From assembly GCF_029392895.1 (NCBI RefSeq), contig NZ_CP114200.1:1641501-1705500 (forward strand): a stretch of DNA of 64,000 nucleotides. Reading direction: 5' to 3'. Position numbers and translations under genes: made by a program. Under the pieces are notes generated by a model. The model was not told the origin of the DNA. It worked only from the letters and a program-made list of their open reading frames with translations, and searched no databases. The DNA comes from Streptomyces sp. 71268. Its GTDB lineage: Bacteria; Actinomycetota; Actinomycetes; Streptomycetales; Streptomycetaceae. Below, piece by piece: positions 8,521 to 16,096 of this stretch; within the stretch, counting starts at the first letter, position 1; the number at the start of each line of letters is the position of its first letter.

Positions 8521-8573
8521 GGTCCCCGGCCGGGCGCGACGACGCGCGGTGAAGAGAGGATCAGCCGGGGACC
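8521..8573 (-). promoter_or_regulatory. Hairpin between leader ORF and rsgA
   Basis: GGTCCCCGGC (8521-8530) and GCCGGGGACC (8564-8573) are perfect 10-bp complements, 33 nt apart, with an inner GCGCG/CGCGC hairpin at 8534-8547. In the minus-strand RNA the first arm is the last codons of the leader ORF, and the second ends 18 nt before the rsgA start. A ribosome finishing the leader would melt it. Role in attenuation or start-site masking is inference. Confidence 0.6.
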
Positions 8574-8632
8574 ACGGAGGTGGACTTGATGAACTCGCGG
8601 AAGCGGGCAGCGCCCAGCGCAACGACAGCCAT
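8561..8632 (-). CDS. 23-residue leader ORF upstream of rsgA
   Basis: ATG at 8632, TGA at 8563-8561. It is preceded by an exceptionally strong Shine-Dalgarno AAGGAGGTG with ideal spacing, which is the main reason to believe it is translated. The peptide starts MAVVALGAARFREFIKSTS and ends in VVPG. It has no transmembrane or known motif. Its last four codons form one arm of the 10-bp hairpin that precedes rsgA. I do not recognise the peptide; it may be a regulatory leader for the GTPase. Confidence 0.6.
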   Translation of the reverse strand: MAVVALGAARFREFIKSTSVVPG

Positions 8633-8664
8633 CGGTCGACACCTCCTTGTCACACACGGTCTGA

Positions 8665-8689
8665 CTTCGGCGGCTTGCTGCCGCCGAAG
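8665..8689 (-). promoter_or_regulatory. 10-bp hairpin in rsgA 5' leader
   Basis: CTTCGGCGGC (8665-8674) and GCCGCCGAAG (8680-8689) pair perfectly over a 5-nt loop, immediately upstream of the leader ORF Shine-Dalgarno. On the minus strand a TAGAGT -10-like hexamer is at 8704-8709. A terminator, processing or protein-binding role is possible. Confidence 0.5.
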
Positions 8690-9002
8690 GGGAACAGCGA
8701 GCACTCTAGCCCCGGACCGCGCGGCCCGGCCACCGCTTTTTCACGGGCCGTCACGTGGGACCTTTCGTGGGCCGTTTGGCGGGTGGTCGCCGGTGGTCGC
8801 GGGTGTCGGTCGCGAGCGTCGGTCGCGAAAGCGGATTGACCGATTCGGTGAATTGCGAAACTTCGCAATTCGTTGGATGGTGTGCGGGCGGCGCGCAGGG
8901 GCGCCCGCGCTCAGCAGCCTGTCGCCGCGCCGGCCGTCGTCCGGCCCGTGGCCGGGCGCACCCGGCCCGGCCGGAGTGCGGGGAAGTCGAGGTCGAGGGG
9001 TC

Positions 9003-9185
9003 GTGTCGGTTCCGCTGTACCAGGCGAAGGCCGAGTCCTTCCGCGTGCTGGGCCGCCCCGCGCGGACACGCGTACCGGAGCTGTTGCGGGCGGGGCCGCT
9101 GCCCGTGCGGGAGTCGCGGACCGCGACGGAGGTGCCCCGGTCCCCGCTGTCGGTGGCCGGCTCACGGCGCGCGGAGTGGCCGTGA
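9003..9185 (+). pseudogene. Truncated ArsR-like ORF coupled to the downstream ATPase
   Basis: From GTG 9003 the translation begins VSVPLYQAKAESFRVLGRPA and resembles the start of the intact ArsR protein at 9784 (STPLYQLKAEFFKTLGHPVR) over about 35 residues. It then diverges and stops at 60 residues, without the recognition helix and wing of a winged helix. Its TGA overlaps the GTG of the ATPase (GTGA), so translation is probably coupled. It may be a decayed duplicate of the ArsR gene, or a short fossil now serving only as a translational entry. Confidence 0.55.
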
Positions 9186-9625
9186 TCGGACTCGCCGGGC
9201 TGACCGAACTCGCCGCCCTGCCCTACCAGCACCTGTTGACCCTGCCCACGATGCCGTCCGCCGTGCGGGTGGCCCGCGAGACGGCCGAGCTGGCGCTGGC
9301 CGAATGGGGCATCAGCGCCGCCGTGCGACACCCGGTCACCGACCCGGCCCTGCTGATCCTGAGCGAGCTGGTGACCAACAGCGTCCGGCACGCCTCCGCG
9401 CTCTCCGCCCAGATCACCATCATGTACGGGGCGAGCCGGGACACCTTCGCCTTCGGGGTGCACGACCGCCACCCGTACCAGCCGCCGCTGTACGGCGCGA
9501 TGACCGGCGGCGGCAGTGGGCTCGCCACCGTCGTGCAGCTCACGCTCGAACTGGCCGGCACGGCGGGCGTACGGCAGGACGCCGACGGCGGCGGCAAGAG
9601 CATCTGGGTCACCCTGCCCCTGTGA
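9182..9625 (+). CDS. ATP-binding protein (RsbW/HATPase-like anti-sigma type)
   Basis: 147 residues from GTG 9182, with CGGAG upstream. The single domain is a GHKL/HATPase fold: N-box LLILSELVTNSVRHAS, a degenerate D-x-G region FGVHDRHPYQPP, and the G-box GGGSGLATVVQLT, ending in GGGKSIWVTLPL. Streptomyces encodes many such small kinases that act as anti-sigma or signalling switches. The partner is not visible here. The start overlaps the stop of the truncated ArsR-like ORF. Confidence 0.75.
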   Translation: MIGLAGLTELAALPYQHLLTLPTMPSAVRVARETAELALAEWGISAAVRHPVTDPALLILSELVTNSVRHASALSAQITIMYGASRDTFAFGVHDRHPYQPPLYGAMTGGGSGLATVVQLTLELAGTAGVRQDADGGGKSIWVTLPL

Positions 9626-9783
9626 CCCGTGGCCGGTGGGGCCGGGCCCGGGTCGATCTCCCGGGCCCGCGCGGGTGAGGATGGCCGCATGCTGAGGAAT
9701 GTTGGGCGGATGCGTCGCGTGGGGCTCGTGCGGCCCCGGCATCGGTGGGCGGGCGAGCGCGGGCGGAATGGGAGGCCGGTTCG

Positions 9784-10134
9784 ATGAGCACGCCGCTGTA
9801 CCAACTCAAGGCCGAGTTCTTCAAGACGCTCGGGCACCCGGTCCGCATCCGCGTGCTGGAGCTGCTGAGCCAGCGTGAGCACGCGGTCGCCGAGCTGCTG
9901 CCCGAGGTGGGGGTCGGGCCCGCGCACCTGTCGCAGCAGCTCGCCGTGTTGCGGCGGGCGAACCTGGTCGCGCCCCGCAGGGAGGGCTCGACCGTCTACT
10001 ACGCGCTGACCAGCCCCCGCGTCGCCGAACTGCTGGCGACGGCCCGCACCATCCTCACCGGCGTCCTCGCCAACCAGGCCGAACTGCTCGCCGACCTCCA
10101 GGCCGCGACGGGCCAAGCCGAGCCGCCTCCCTGA
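9784..10134 (+). CDS. ArsR-family metalloregulator-like repressor
   Basis: 116 residues from ATG 9784 with GGGAGG upstream. It is a winged helix: FKTLGHPVRIRVLELLSQRE, then VAELLPEVGVGPAHLSQQLA as the recognition helix, and a wing APRREGSTVYYAL. The classic ELCVCDL cysteine box is replaced by AVAELLP, so metal sensing through that site is unlikely. A truncated paralog lies at 9003. The gene is convergent with the BrkB-type gene, with only 9 bp between the stop codons. Confidence 0.85.
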   Translation: MSTPLYQLKAEFFKTLGHPVRIRVLELLSQREHAVAELLPEVGVGPAHLSQQLAVLRRANLVAPRREGSTVYYALTSPRVAELLATARTILTGVLANQAELLADLQAATGQAEPPP

Positions 10135-10143
10135 GCAACCGCT

Positions 10144-11535
10144 CTACGGCCCGGCGCGGTGTCGGCCGCGCACCGAACCCGTCGGGCGGCCTCGCTCCGG
10201 GGCGGGGCCCCGCGACTCGGCGTCCGCGGGCCGGGGGCCCTCGCCCGAGCCGTACGCGCTCGGGGGGAAGGGGCCCGGCGGGTAGCTGGGGCGGGGCGGG
10301 TAGTGCGGGTCGGGCGCCGGGGCCGGTGCGTGCTCGGGGTCCCGAGGCGGCCTCGCCGCCTCGCGCGCGGCCTCGTCCGGGCGTGCGGTGGGCCGCTGGC
10401 GCGCGGTGTCGCCCTCCTGGGTGCGCTCGCGCCAGGCGTGCAGTCGCGACCTGACGTCCTCGGGGGGCAGGAACTGGGCCCAGCGCTCGGGGAACTCCGA
10501 CGGCGGCTCGGCGTCCGCCCCGTCCCCGTCGCCGTCGCCCGCCATGGCCGCCGCCTCGGCGTAGGCGCGGGCCGCCGCCCGGCGCCGCTCGCGCTCGCGC
10601 TCCTCGCGGGCCGCCGCCGTGGCGACCGAGGGCCAGACCCGGTCGAGGGAGGCGTTGACCGCGGCGCCGACCAGGACCGCGAACGCGGACACTCCGATCC
10701 ACAGCAGCACCGCCACCGGCGCCGCGAGGGAGCCGTAGATGGTGGGGCCCTCGACCGTCTGGGTCAGGTAGATGCGGAGCAGGAAGCTGCCGAGTACCCA
10801 CATGGTCAGGGCGATCAGCGCGCCCGGGATGTCCTCCCGCCAGGGCGAGCGCACGGGCACCGAGACGTGGTAGAGCGTGGTGAGGAAGGCGACGGAGAGC
10901 AGGATGACCACGGGCCAGTACAGGACGCGTACGGTGTCCGCGCTGCGCGGGAAGATCTGCACCACCGCGTCGGGCCCGACCACCATCAGCGGCAGCGCCA
11001 CCGCCCCCACGAGCAGGGCGACCAGGTAGAGCAGGAAGGCCAGCAGTCGCGTCTTGACGATGCCGCGGTGGCCTTCGAGCCCGTACATGATCGTGATGGT
11101 GTCGACGAAGACGTTCACCGCGCGCGAGCCGGACCACAGGGCGATGGCGAAGCCGAGCGAGATCACGTCGGGTCTGCCGCCCTCGATGACGTCGTCGAGC
11201 AGGGGCCGGGCGATGTCGCTCACGCCCTTGTCGGAGAGGACGGTGCCCGAGGCGTCGAGGATGTTGTCCCGTATGGTCGCGACGGTTTCGGTGTTGGTCC
11301 AGGCGTCGAGGTAACCGAGCAGCCCGATGAGGCCGAGCAGCAGCGGCGGCAGCGAGAGCAGCGTGAAGAACGCCGCCTCGGCCGCGAGGCCGGTGACCCG
11401 GTATTCCATGCAGGAGTTGACGGTGTCCTTCAGGAGCAGCCACGCCATCTTGCGCTTGGACACATGCTGCGACAGGGCGCGTGCCCTGTGCAGTCGACCG
11501 GTCGGTCGACTGGGGGTTTCGTTCGCTGGCTGCAC
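10144..11535 (-). CDS. YihY/BrkB-family inner membrane protein
   Basis: 463 residues from GTG 11535 (sequence VQPANETPSRPTGRLHRAR). About six hydrophobic helices fill residues 35-315, with the family segments GLAAEAAFFTLLSLPPLLLG and IYGSLAAPVAVLLWIGVSAF. The C-terminal 150 residues are charged and proline-rich, probably cytoplasmic and disordered. The family has no settled biochemical function (the old RNase BN name is not supported). The gene is divergent from the GNAT gene at 11626. Confidence 0.85.
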   Translation of the reverse strand: MQPANETPSRPTGRLHRARALSQHVSKRKMAWLLLKDTVNSCMEYRVTGLAAEAAFFTLLSLPPLLLGLIGLLGYLDAWTNTETVATIRDNILDASGTVLSDKGVSDIARPLLDDVIEGGRPDVISLGFAIALWSGSRAVNVFVDTITIMYGLEGHRGIVKTRLLAFLLYLVALLVGAVALPLMVVGPDAVVQIFPRSADTVRVLYWPVVILLSVAFLTTLYHVSVPVRSPWREDIPGALIALTMWVLGSFLLRIYLTQTVEGPTIYGSLAAPVAVLLWIGVSAFAVLVGAAVNASLDRVWPSVATAAAREERERERRRAAARAYAEAAAMAGDGDGDGADAEPPSEFPERWAQFLPPEDVRSRLHAWRERTQEGDTARQRPTARPDEAAREAARPPRDPEHAPAPAPDPHYPPRPSYPPGPFPPSAYGSGEGPRPADAESRGPAPERGRPTGSVRGRHRAGP

Positions 11536-11625
11536 CTTCTCACCGTATCTGTCCTTTCGACCCTGGCCTGCCGGATGACCTGGGCCGATCGCCGGCGGGG
11601 CGGGGCCGCGTGGTTGGCTGCCGGC

Positions 11626-12276
11626 ATGACCACCACCGTGACCACCTGGTATCTGGAACAGACCGCTCCCACCGACCTCTCCCCCGCGTCCCCGCCGCCC
11701 CCCGACGCCGGGGTGCGGATCACGCGCGCCGAGGTGCCGAGCCCCGAGTTCAGCCGCTTCCTGTACGCCTCCGTCGGCGGGGACATCGCCTGGATCGACC
11801 GGCTGGCGTGGACGTACGAACAGTGGCGGCGGGCGCTGGCCCGCCCCGGCGTGGAGACCTGGGTGGCGTACGAGCACGGCACGCCGGCCGGGTACGTCGA
11901 GTTGGCGGCGAACGCGGAAGGTTCCGCCGGCTCTTCCGGCTCCGCCGGCTCCTCCGACTCTTCCGGTTCTTCCGCCTCCCCGGGCTCCGTGGAGATCGCC
12001 TACTTCGGGCTGCTGCCGGCCTTTCGGGGGCGGCGCATCGGCGGGCACCTGCTGTCGGTCGGGGTTCAGCGGGCGTGGGACCTCGGCGAGCGGTGGCCGG
12101 ATCTGCCCGCCACCCGACGGGTGTGGTTGCACACCTGCTCCAAGGACGGGGAGCACGCGCTCGGCAACTACCAAAAGCGCGGCTTCAGCGTCTACCGGAC
12201 GACGACCGACGAGGAGCCGGAGCCGGTCAATCCGGGGCCGTGGCCCGGCGCGTACACGGCTCCCACCAGCGCCTAA
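11626..12276 (+). CDS. GNAT family N-acetyltransferase
   Basis: 216 residues from ATG 11626. The acetyl-CoA binding region is VEIAYFGLLPAFRGRRIGGH, with LLPAFRGRRIG as the R/Q-x-x-G-x-G/A loop. It ends with a conserved NYQKRGFSVYRT. A serine/glycine insert (about residues 104-122), coded by a near-repetitive TCC/GGC run, interrupts the domain just before the core strand and is likely a flexible loop. Substrate unknown; the acceptor could be an amine or a peptide N-terminus. Confidence 0.8.
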   Translation: MTTTVTTWYLEQTAPTDLSPASPPPPDAGVRITRAEVPSPEFSRFLYASVGGDIAWIDRLAWTYEQWRRALARPGVETWVAYEHGTPAGYVELAANAEGSAGSSGSAGSSDSSGSSASPGSVEIAYFGLLPAFRGRRIGGHLLSVGVQRAWDLGERWPDLPATRRVWLHTCSKDGEHALGNYQKRGFSVYRTTTDEEPEPVNPGPWPGAYTAPTSA

Positions 12277-12341
12277 GGCGAGTCCGTGGGGGCGCGAAGC
12301 GAACCCCGTTCACTCGTGTGAGCGACCCCACAGTATCCCAC

Positions 12342-12370
12342 TTGGCGAGACTCCATCGCCCACATAATGG
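12342..12370 (+). promoter_or_regulatory. Predicted promoter of the cysteine operon
   Basis: TTGGCG at 12342-12347 and TAATGG at 12365-12370 with 17-bp spacing, 44 nt before the leader peptide start. This resembles a housekeeping-type promoter. It lies in a locally lower-GC stretch. Confidence 0.45.
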
Positions 12371-12413
12371 ACAATGCTGGACGGTCAACAAAGGCCCGTG
12401 CCAGGCTTCCGTC

Positions 12414-12497
12414 ATGTCTAGAGCTGGAATCGCCTTGGTGAGTCGACGACACGTCGACCTCGGACGCATGTCCAGCGCCATCTGTTCGGCGGGCTGA
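12414..12497 (+). CDS. 27-residue leader peptide of the sulfur operon
   Basis: ATG 12414, TGA 12495-12497. The peptide is MSRAGIALVSRRHVDLGRMS then SAICSAG. The LVSRRHVDL motif followed by an Ile-Cys pair matches the short leader peptides annotated before sulfur and nutrient operons in many Streptomyces genomes. The single late Cys codon fits a cysteine-sensing attenuator, but that mechanism is inference here. It is the first ORF of the operon, 301 nt before sulfite reductase. Confidence 0.75.
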   Translation: MSRAGIALVSRRHVDLGRMSSAICSAG

Positions 12498-12575
12498 CAG
12501 CACAGCACCACCGCGTTTTCGCCGTCCTCGCCGCCGCGGACGTGCGTCTTCCGTTGATCTCACGACACCCCGCCC

Positions 12576-12592
12576 CGGCCCGTCACGGGCCG
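12576..12592 (+). promoter_or_regulatory. 7-bp hairpin, candidate attenuator
   Basis: CGGCCCG-TCA-CGGGCCG in the 301-nt gap between the leader peptide and sulfite reductase. It could be an intrinsic attenuator working with leader translation. The rest of the gap contains further GC-rich dyads but no supported gene. Confidence 0.4.
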
Positions 12593-12798
12593 CCACGCGC
12601 CCGCTCGCGCGCGGATCGGCGAGGTACCGCCGGCCCAGCCCGCTAGGTTGCGGCGCCCTACCGCGCAGCCGAGAGTTTCAGCGCAGCCCCGCTTTCCCCC
12701 TGGCTGAGCCCATGCCCGCGCTCAGTCACGTCGCCATCCGCCACGCTCGCCGCACGCCGTCCCGCACGGCCTCAAGCCGCCCCGAAGGACATATCGCC

Positions 12799-14517
12799 AT
12801 GGCCGCCAATTCGGAACGCCCGCAGTCTCCGGCCCCGGGCGCCCCCGCCGCCGCGCCCCGCCGCAAGGCAGGTCGCCACCGTGGCGAGGGCCAGTGGGCC
12901 ATGGGGCACTTCACTCCGCTCAACGGCAACGAGCAGGTCAAGAAGGACGACAACGGTCTCAATGTGCGGACACGCATTGAGACGATTTACTCCAAGACCG
13001 GTTTCGACACCATCGACCCGGCCGATCTGCGCGGCCGGATGCGCTGGTGGGGCCTGTACACCCAGCGCAAGCCTGGCATCGACGGCGGCAAGACCGCCGT
13101 CCTGGAGCCGGAGGAGCTGGACGACAGCTACTTCATGATGCGGGTGCGCATCGACGGCGGGCGGCTGACGACCGAGCAACTGCGGGTGATCGGCGAGATA
13201 TCGCAGGAGTTCGCGCGTGGCACCGCGGACATCACCGACCGGCAGAACATCCAGTTCCACTGGATCAGGATCGAGGACGTGCCCGAGATCTGGCGCCGCC
13301 TTGAGGCCGTCGGACTGTCGTCCACCGAGGCGTGCGGCGACACCCCGCGTACCATCCTCGGCTCCCCGGTCGCCGGCATCGCCGAGGACGAGATCATCGA
13401 CGGCAGTTGGGCCATCGACGAGATCCACCGCCGGTACATCGGCGACCCGGCGTACTCGAACCTGCCGCGCAAGTTCAAGACCGCGGTCTCCGGCTCGCCG
13501 CTGCTCGACGTGGTGCACGAGATCAACGACGTCGCGTTCGTCGGCGTCCGCCACCCCGAGCACGGGCCCGGCTTCGACGTGTGGGTGGGCGGCGGGCTGT
13601 CCACCAACCCCAAGCTCGGCGTGCGGCTGGGCGCCTGGGTCCCGCTGGAGGAGGTGCCGGACGTCTTCGGCGGCGTCATCTCCATCTTCCGCGACTACGG
13701 CTACCGCCGGCTGCGCAACCGCGCCCGGCTGAAGTACCTGTTGGCCGACTGGGGCGCGGAGAAGTTCCGGCAGGTGCTTGAGGACGAGTACCTCAAGCGC
13801 AAGCTCACCGACGGGCCCGGGCCCGAGCAGCCCGTCGAGCGCTGGCGCGACCACGTGGGCGTGCACCGGCAGCGGGACGGCCGGTACTACGTCGGTTTCG
13901 CGCCGCGGGTGGGCCGCGTGGACGGTGCGACGCTCACGAAGATCTCCGAGCTGGCGCAGGAGCACGGCTCGGGGCGCCTGCGGACCACCGCCGAGCAGAA
14001 AATGATCATCCTCGACGTGGCGTCGGACCGGGTGGACTCGCTGGTCGCGGGCCTGGAGGCGCTGGAGCTCCAGGTGAACCCGTCGACGTTCCGGCGCGGC
14101 ACCATGGCGTGCACCGGCATCGAGTTCTGCAAGCTGGCCATCGTCGAGACCAAGGCGCGCGGCGCGGCCCTGATCGACGAGTTGGAGCGGCGCCTGCCCG
14201 ACTTCGACGAGCCGCTCACCATCAACATCAACGGCTGCCCCAACGCCTGCGCCCGCATCCAGGTCGCCGACATCGGGCTCAAGGGCCAGTTGGTCACGGA
14301 CGGCGACGGCAACCAGGTCGAGGGCTATCAGGTGCACCTCGGCGGCGCGCTCGGGCTCGAGGCCGGGTTCGGTCGCAAGGTCCGCGGCCTCAAGGTCACC
14401 TCGGCCGAACTCCCGGACTACGTCGAGCGGTTGCTGACCCGGTTCCAGGACCAGCGGACCGAGGGGGAGCGGTTCGCCCAGTGGGTCGGCCGCGCGGCCG
14501 AAGGAGACCTGTCGTGA
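12799..14517 (+). CDS. sirA: Ferredoxin-type assimilatory sulfite reductase
   Basis: 572 residues from ATG 12799 (CGAAGGA upstream). It catalyses six-electron reduction of sulfite to sulfide using siroheme and a [4Fe-4S] cluster. The cluster cysteines are visible as CTGIEFC and CPNAC near residues 437-443 and 478-482. Two ferredoxin-like nitrite/sulfite reductase half-domains are present (TADITDRQNIQFHWI in the first). Nitrite reductase is the alternative, but the cys operon context favours sulfite. The stop overlaps the zinc-ribbon gene (GTGA). Confidence 0.92.
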   Translation: MAANSERPQSPAPGAPAAAPRRKAGRHRGEGQWAMGHFTPLNGNEQVKKDDNGLNVRTRIETIYSKTGFDTIDPADLRGRMRWWGLYTQRKPGIDGGKTAVLEPEELDDSYFMMRVRIDGGRLTTEQLRVIGEISQEFARGTADITDRQNIQFHWIRIEDVPEIWRRLEAVGLSSTEACGDTPRTILGSPVAGIAEDEIIDGSWAIDEIHRRYIGDPAYSNLPRKFKTAVSGSPLLDVVHEINDVAFVGVRHPEHGPGFDVWVGGGLSTNPKLGVRLGAWVPLEEVPDVFGGVISIFRDYGYRRLRNRARLKYLLADWGAEKFRQVLEDEYLKRKLTDGPGPEQPVERWRDHVGVHRQRDGRYYVGFAPRVGRVDGATLTKISELAQEHGSGRLRTTAEQKMIILDVASDRVDSLVAGLEALELQVNPSTFRRGTMACTGIEFCKLAIVETKARGAALIDELERRLPDFDEPLTININGCPNACARIQVADIGLKGQLVTDGDGNQVEGYQVHLGGALGLEAGFGRKVRGLKVTSAELPDYVERLLTRFQDQRTEGERFAQWVGRAAEGDLS

Positions 14518-14714
14518 GCGAGCGGACCGCGCCATTCTACTGTCCGTACTGCGGCGAGGAGGACCTCCGTCCGTCCGAGGAGGGCCACGGCGCCTGGGAA
14601 TGTGCCTCCTGCAACCGTGCGTTCCGACTGTCGTTCCTAGGACTGCTAGCTGCCGGTCTGCGGCGCGATGACGCCGGGACCGGCGAGAGGGGTGGTCGTC
14701 ATGACGACGACTGA
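14514..14714 (+). CDS. Small zinc-ribbon protein in the sulfur operon
   Basis: 66 residues from GTG 14514, which overlaps the sulfite reductase stop. Two CxxC knuckles, CPYC and CASC, about 20 residues apart, define a zinc ribbon; the C-terminus is charged. The reading frame ends 14 nt inside cysH. The position is tightly coupled on both sides, so a role in sulfite reduction or cysteine regulation is likely. The family function is unknown to me. Confidence 0.75.
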   Translation: MSERTAPFYCPYCGEEDLRPSEEGHGAWECASCNRAFRLSFLGLLAAGLRRDDAGTGERGGRHDDD

Positions 14715-15408
14715 GCACCGCACGGCGGGCGCGCTACAGGAGTTGGCCGAGCGGGCGGGCCGCGAACTGGAGGACGCGTCGGCGCTGGAGATCCTGCGCT
14801 GGGGCGTCGAGACGTTCGGTGCGCGCTTCTGCGTGACCTCCTCGATGGAGGACGCCGTGGTGGCACACCTGGCGGCGCGCGTACGGCCCGGCGTGGACGT
14901 GGTCTTCCTCGACACCGGCTACCACTTCCCCGAGACCATCGGCACCCGGGACGCGGTGGGGGCGGTGATGGACGTCAACCTGATCACGCTGACGCCCCGT
15001 CAGTCGGTGGCCGAGCAGGACGCCGAGTACGGCCCGCGTCTGCACGACCGCGACCCGGACCTGTGCTGCGCGCTGCGCAAGGTGGCCCCCCTTGAGGAGG
15101 GGCTCGCCGGCTACGACGCGTGGGCGACGGGCCTGCGCCGCGACGAGTCCCCGACCCGCGCCGGCACGCCGGTGGTGGGCTGGGACGCGCGGCGCGGCAA
15201 GGTGAAGCTGTCGCCGATAGCCCGCTGGACGCAGGAGGACGTGGACGCCTACGTCACCGAGCACGGCGTCCTCACCAACCCGCTGCTGATGGACGGTTAC
15301 GCGTCCGTCGGCTGCGCCCCCTGCACCCGGCGGGTGCTCGCGGGCGAGGACGCGCGGGCCGGGCGCTGGGCGGGGCGCGGCAAGACGGAATGCGGGCTGC
15401 ACGGCTGA
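14701..15408 (+). CDS. cysH: Phosphoadenylyl/adenylyl-sulfate reductase
   Basis: 235 residues from ATG 14701. It reduces activated sulfate to sulfite. The substrate-binding loop SSMEDAVVAH and VVFLDTGYHFPET are present. Two cysteine pairs (DLCCALRKV and GCAPCTR) mark the [4Fe-4S] class that usually accepts APS. The catalytic ECGLH motif closes the protein. The presence of cysC downstream means PAPS is also made. The start lies inside the zinc-ribbon gene, and the stop overlaps an upstream in-frame ATG of cysC. Confidence 0.93.
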   Translation: MTTTEHRTAGALQELAERAGRELEDASALEILRWGVETFGARFCVTSSMEDAVVAHLAARVRPGVDVVFLDTGYHFPETIGTRDAVGAVMDVNLITLTPRQSVAEQDAEYGPRLHDRDPDLCCALRKVAPLEEGLAGYDAWATGLRRDESPTRAGTPVVGWDARRGKVKLSPIARWTQEDVDAYVTEHGVLTNPLLMDGYASVGCAPCTRRVLAGEDARAGRWAGRGKTECGLHG

Positions 15409-15440
15409 TGACGGACACACACATACCCCAGGAGCCATCG

Positions 15441-16046
15441 ATGAGCACGGCCCCGGCAGACGGGCCCACCGCGGGCACCCCGCACGACGCGAACGCCGTG
15501 CGGGCCACCCGGTCAGTCGGCGGGACGGTGTGGCTGACCGGCTTGCCCAGCGCGGGCAAGACGACGATCGCCTACGCGCTGGCCGAGCGGCTGACCGGCG
15601 AGGGACACCGGGTCGAGGTGCTCGACGGCGACGAGATCCGCGAGTTCCTCTCGGCCGGGCTCGGCTTCTCGCGCGCGGACCGGCACACCAACGTGCAGCG
15701 GATCGGCTTCGTGGCCGAACTGCTGGCCTCGCACGGCGTCATCACGCTGGTACCGGTCATCGCCCCGTACGCCGACAGCCGGGAGGCGGTGCGCAAGCGG
15801 CACCAGAGCGCGGGCACGCCGTACCTGGAGGTCCACGTGGCGACCCCGGTCGAGGTGTGCTCCGAGCGTGATGTGAAGGGCCTGTACGCCAAGCAGGCGG
15901 CGGGCGAGATCTCCGGGCTGACCGGCGTGGACGACCCGTACGAGGCGCCGACGGACCCGGACCTGCGGATCGAGACGCACCGGCAGGGTGTGCACGAGTC
16001 CGCGGCGGCGCTGCACGCGCTGCTGGCCACGCGGGGGATGGTGTGA
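15441..16046 (+). CDS. cysC: Adenylyl-sulfate kinase
   Basis: 201 residues from ATG 15441 (AGGAG 7 nt upstream). An in-frame ATG at 15408 overlapping the cysH stop is possible. It phosphorylates APS to PAPS. Walker A is GLPSAGKTT. The APS-binding DGDEIREFLSAGLGFSRADR and the lid-region RHQSAGTPYLEVHV follow, then GLTGVDDPYEAP. Length is normal for CysC. It is part of the continuous cys operon. Confidence 0.93.
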   Translation: MSTAPADGPTAGTPHDANAVRATRSVGGTVWLTGLPSAGKTTIAYALAERLTGEGHRVEVLDGDEIREFLSAGLGFSRADRHTNVQRIGFVAELLASHGVITLVPVIAPYADSREAVRKRHQSAGTPYLEVHVATPVEVCSERDVKGLYAKQAAGEISGLTGVDDPYEAPTDPDLRIETHRQGVHESAAALHALLATRGMV

Positions 16047-16096
16047 GCGGCGCACGCACGGCGAACGACGCACACTGCGACCTAGAGGAGCCCCCC

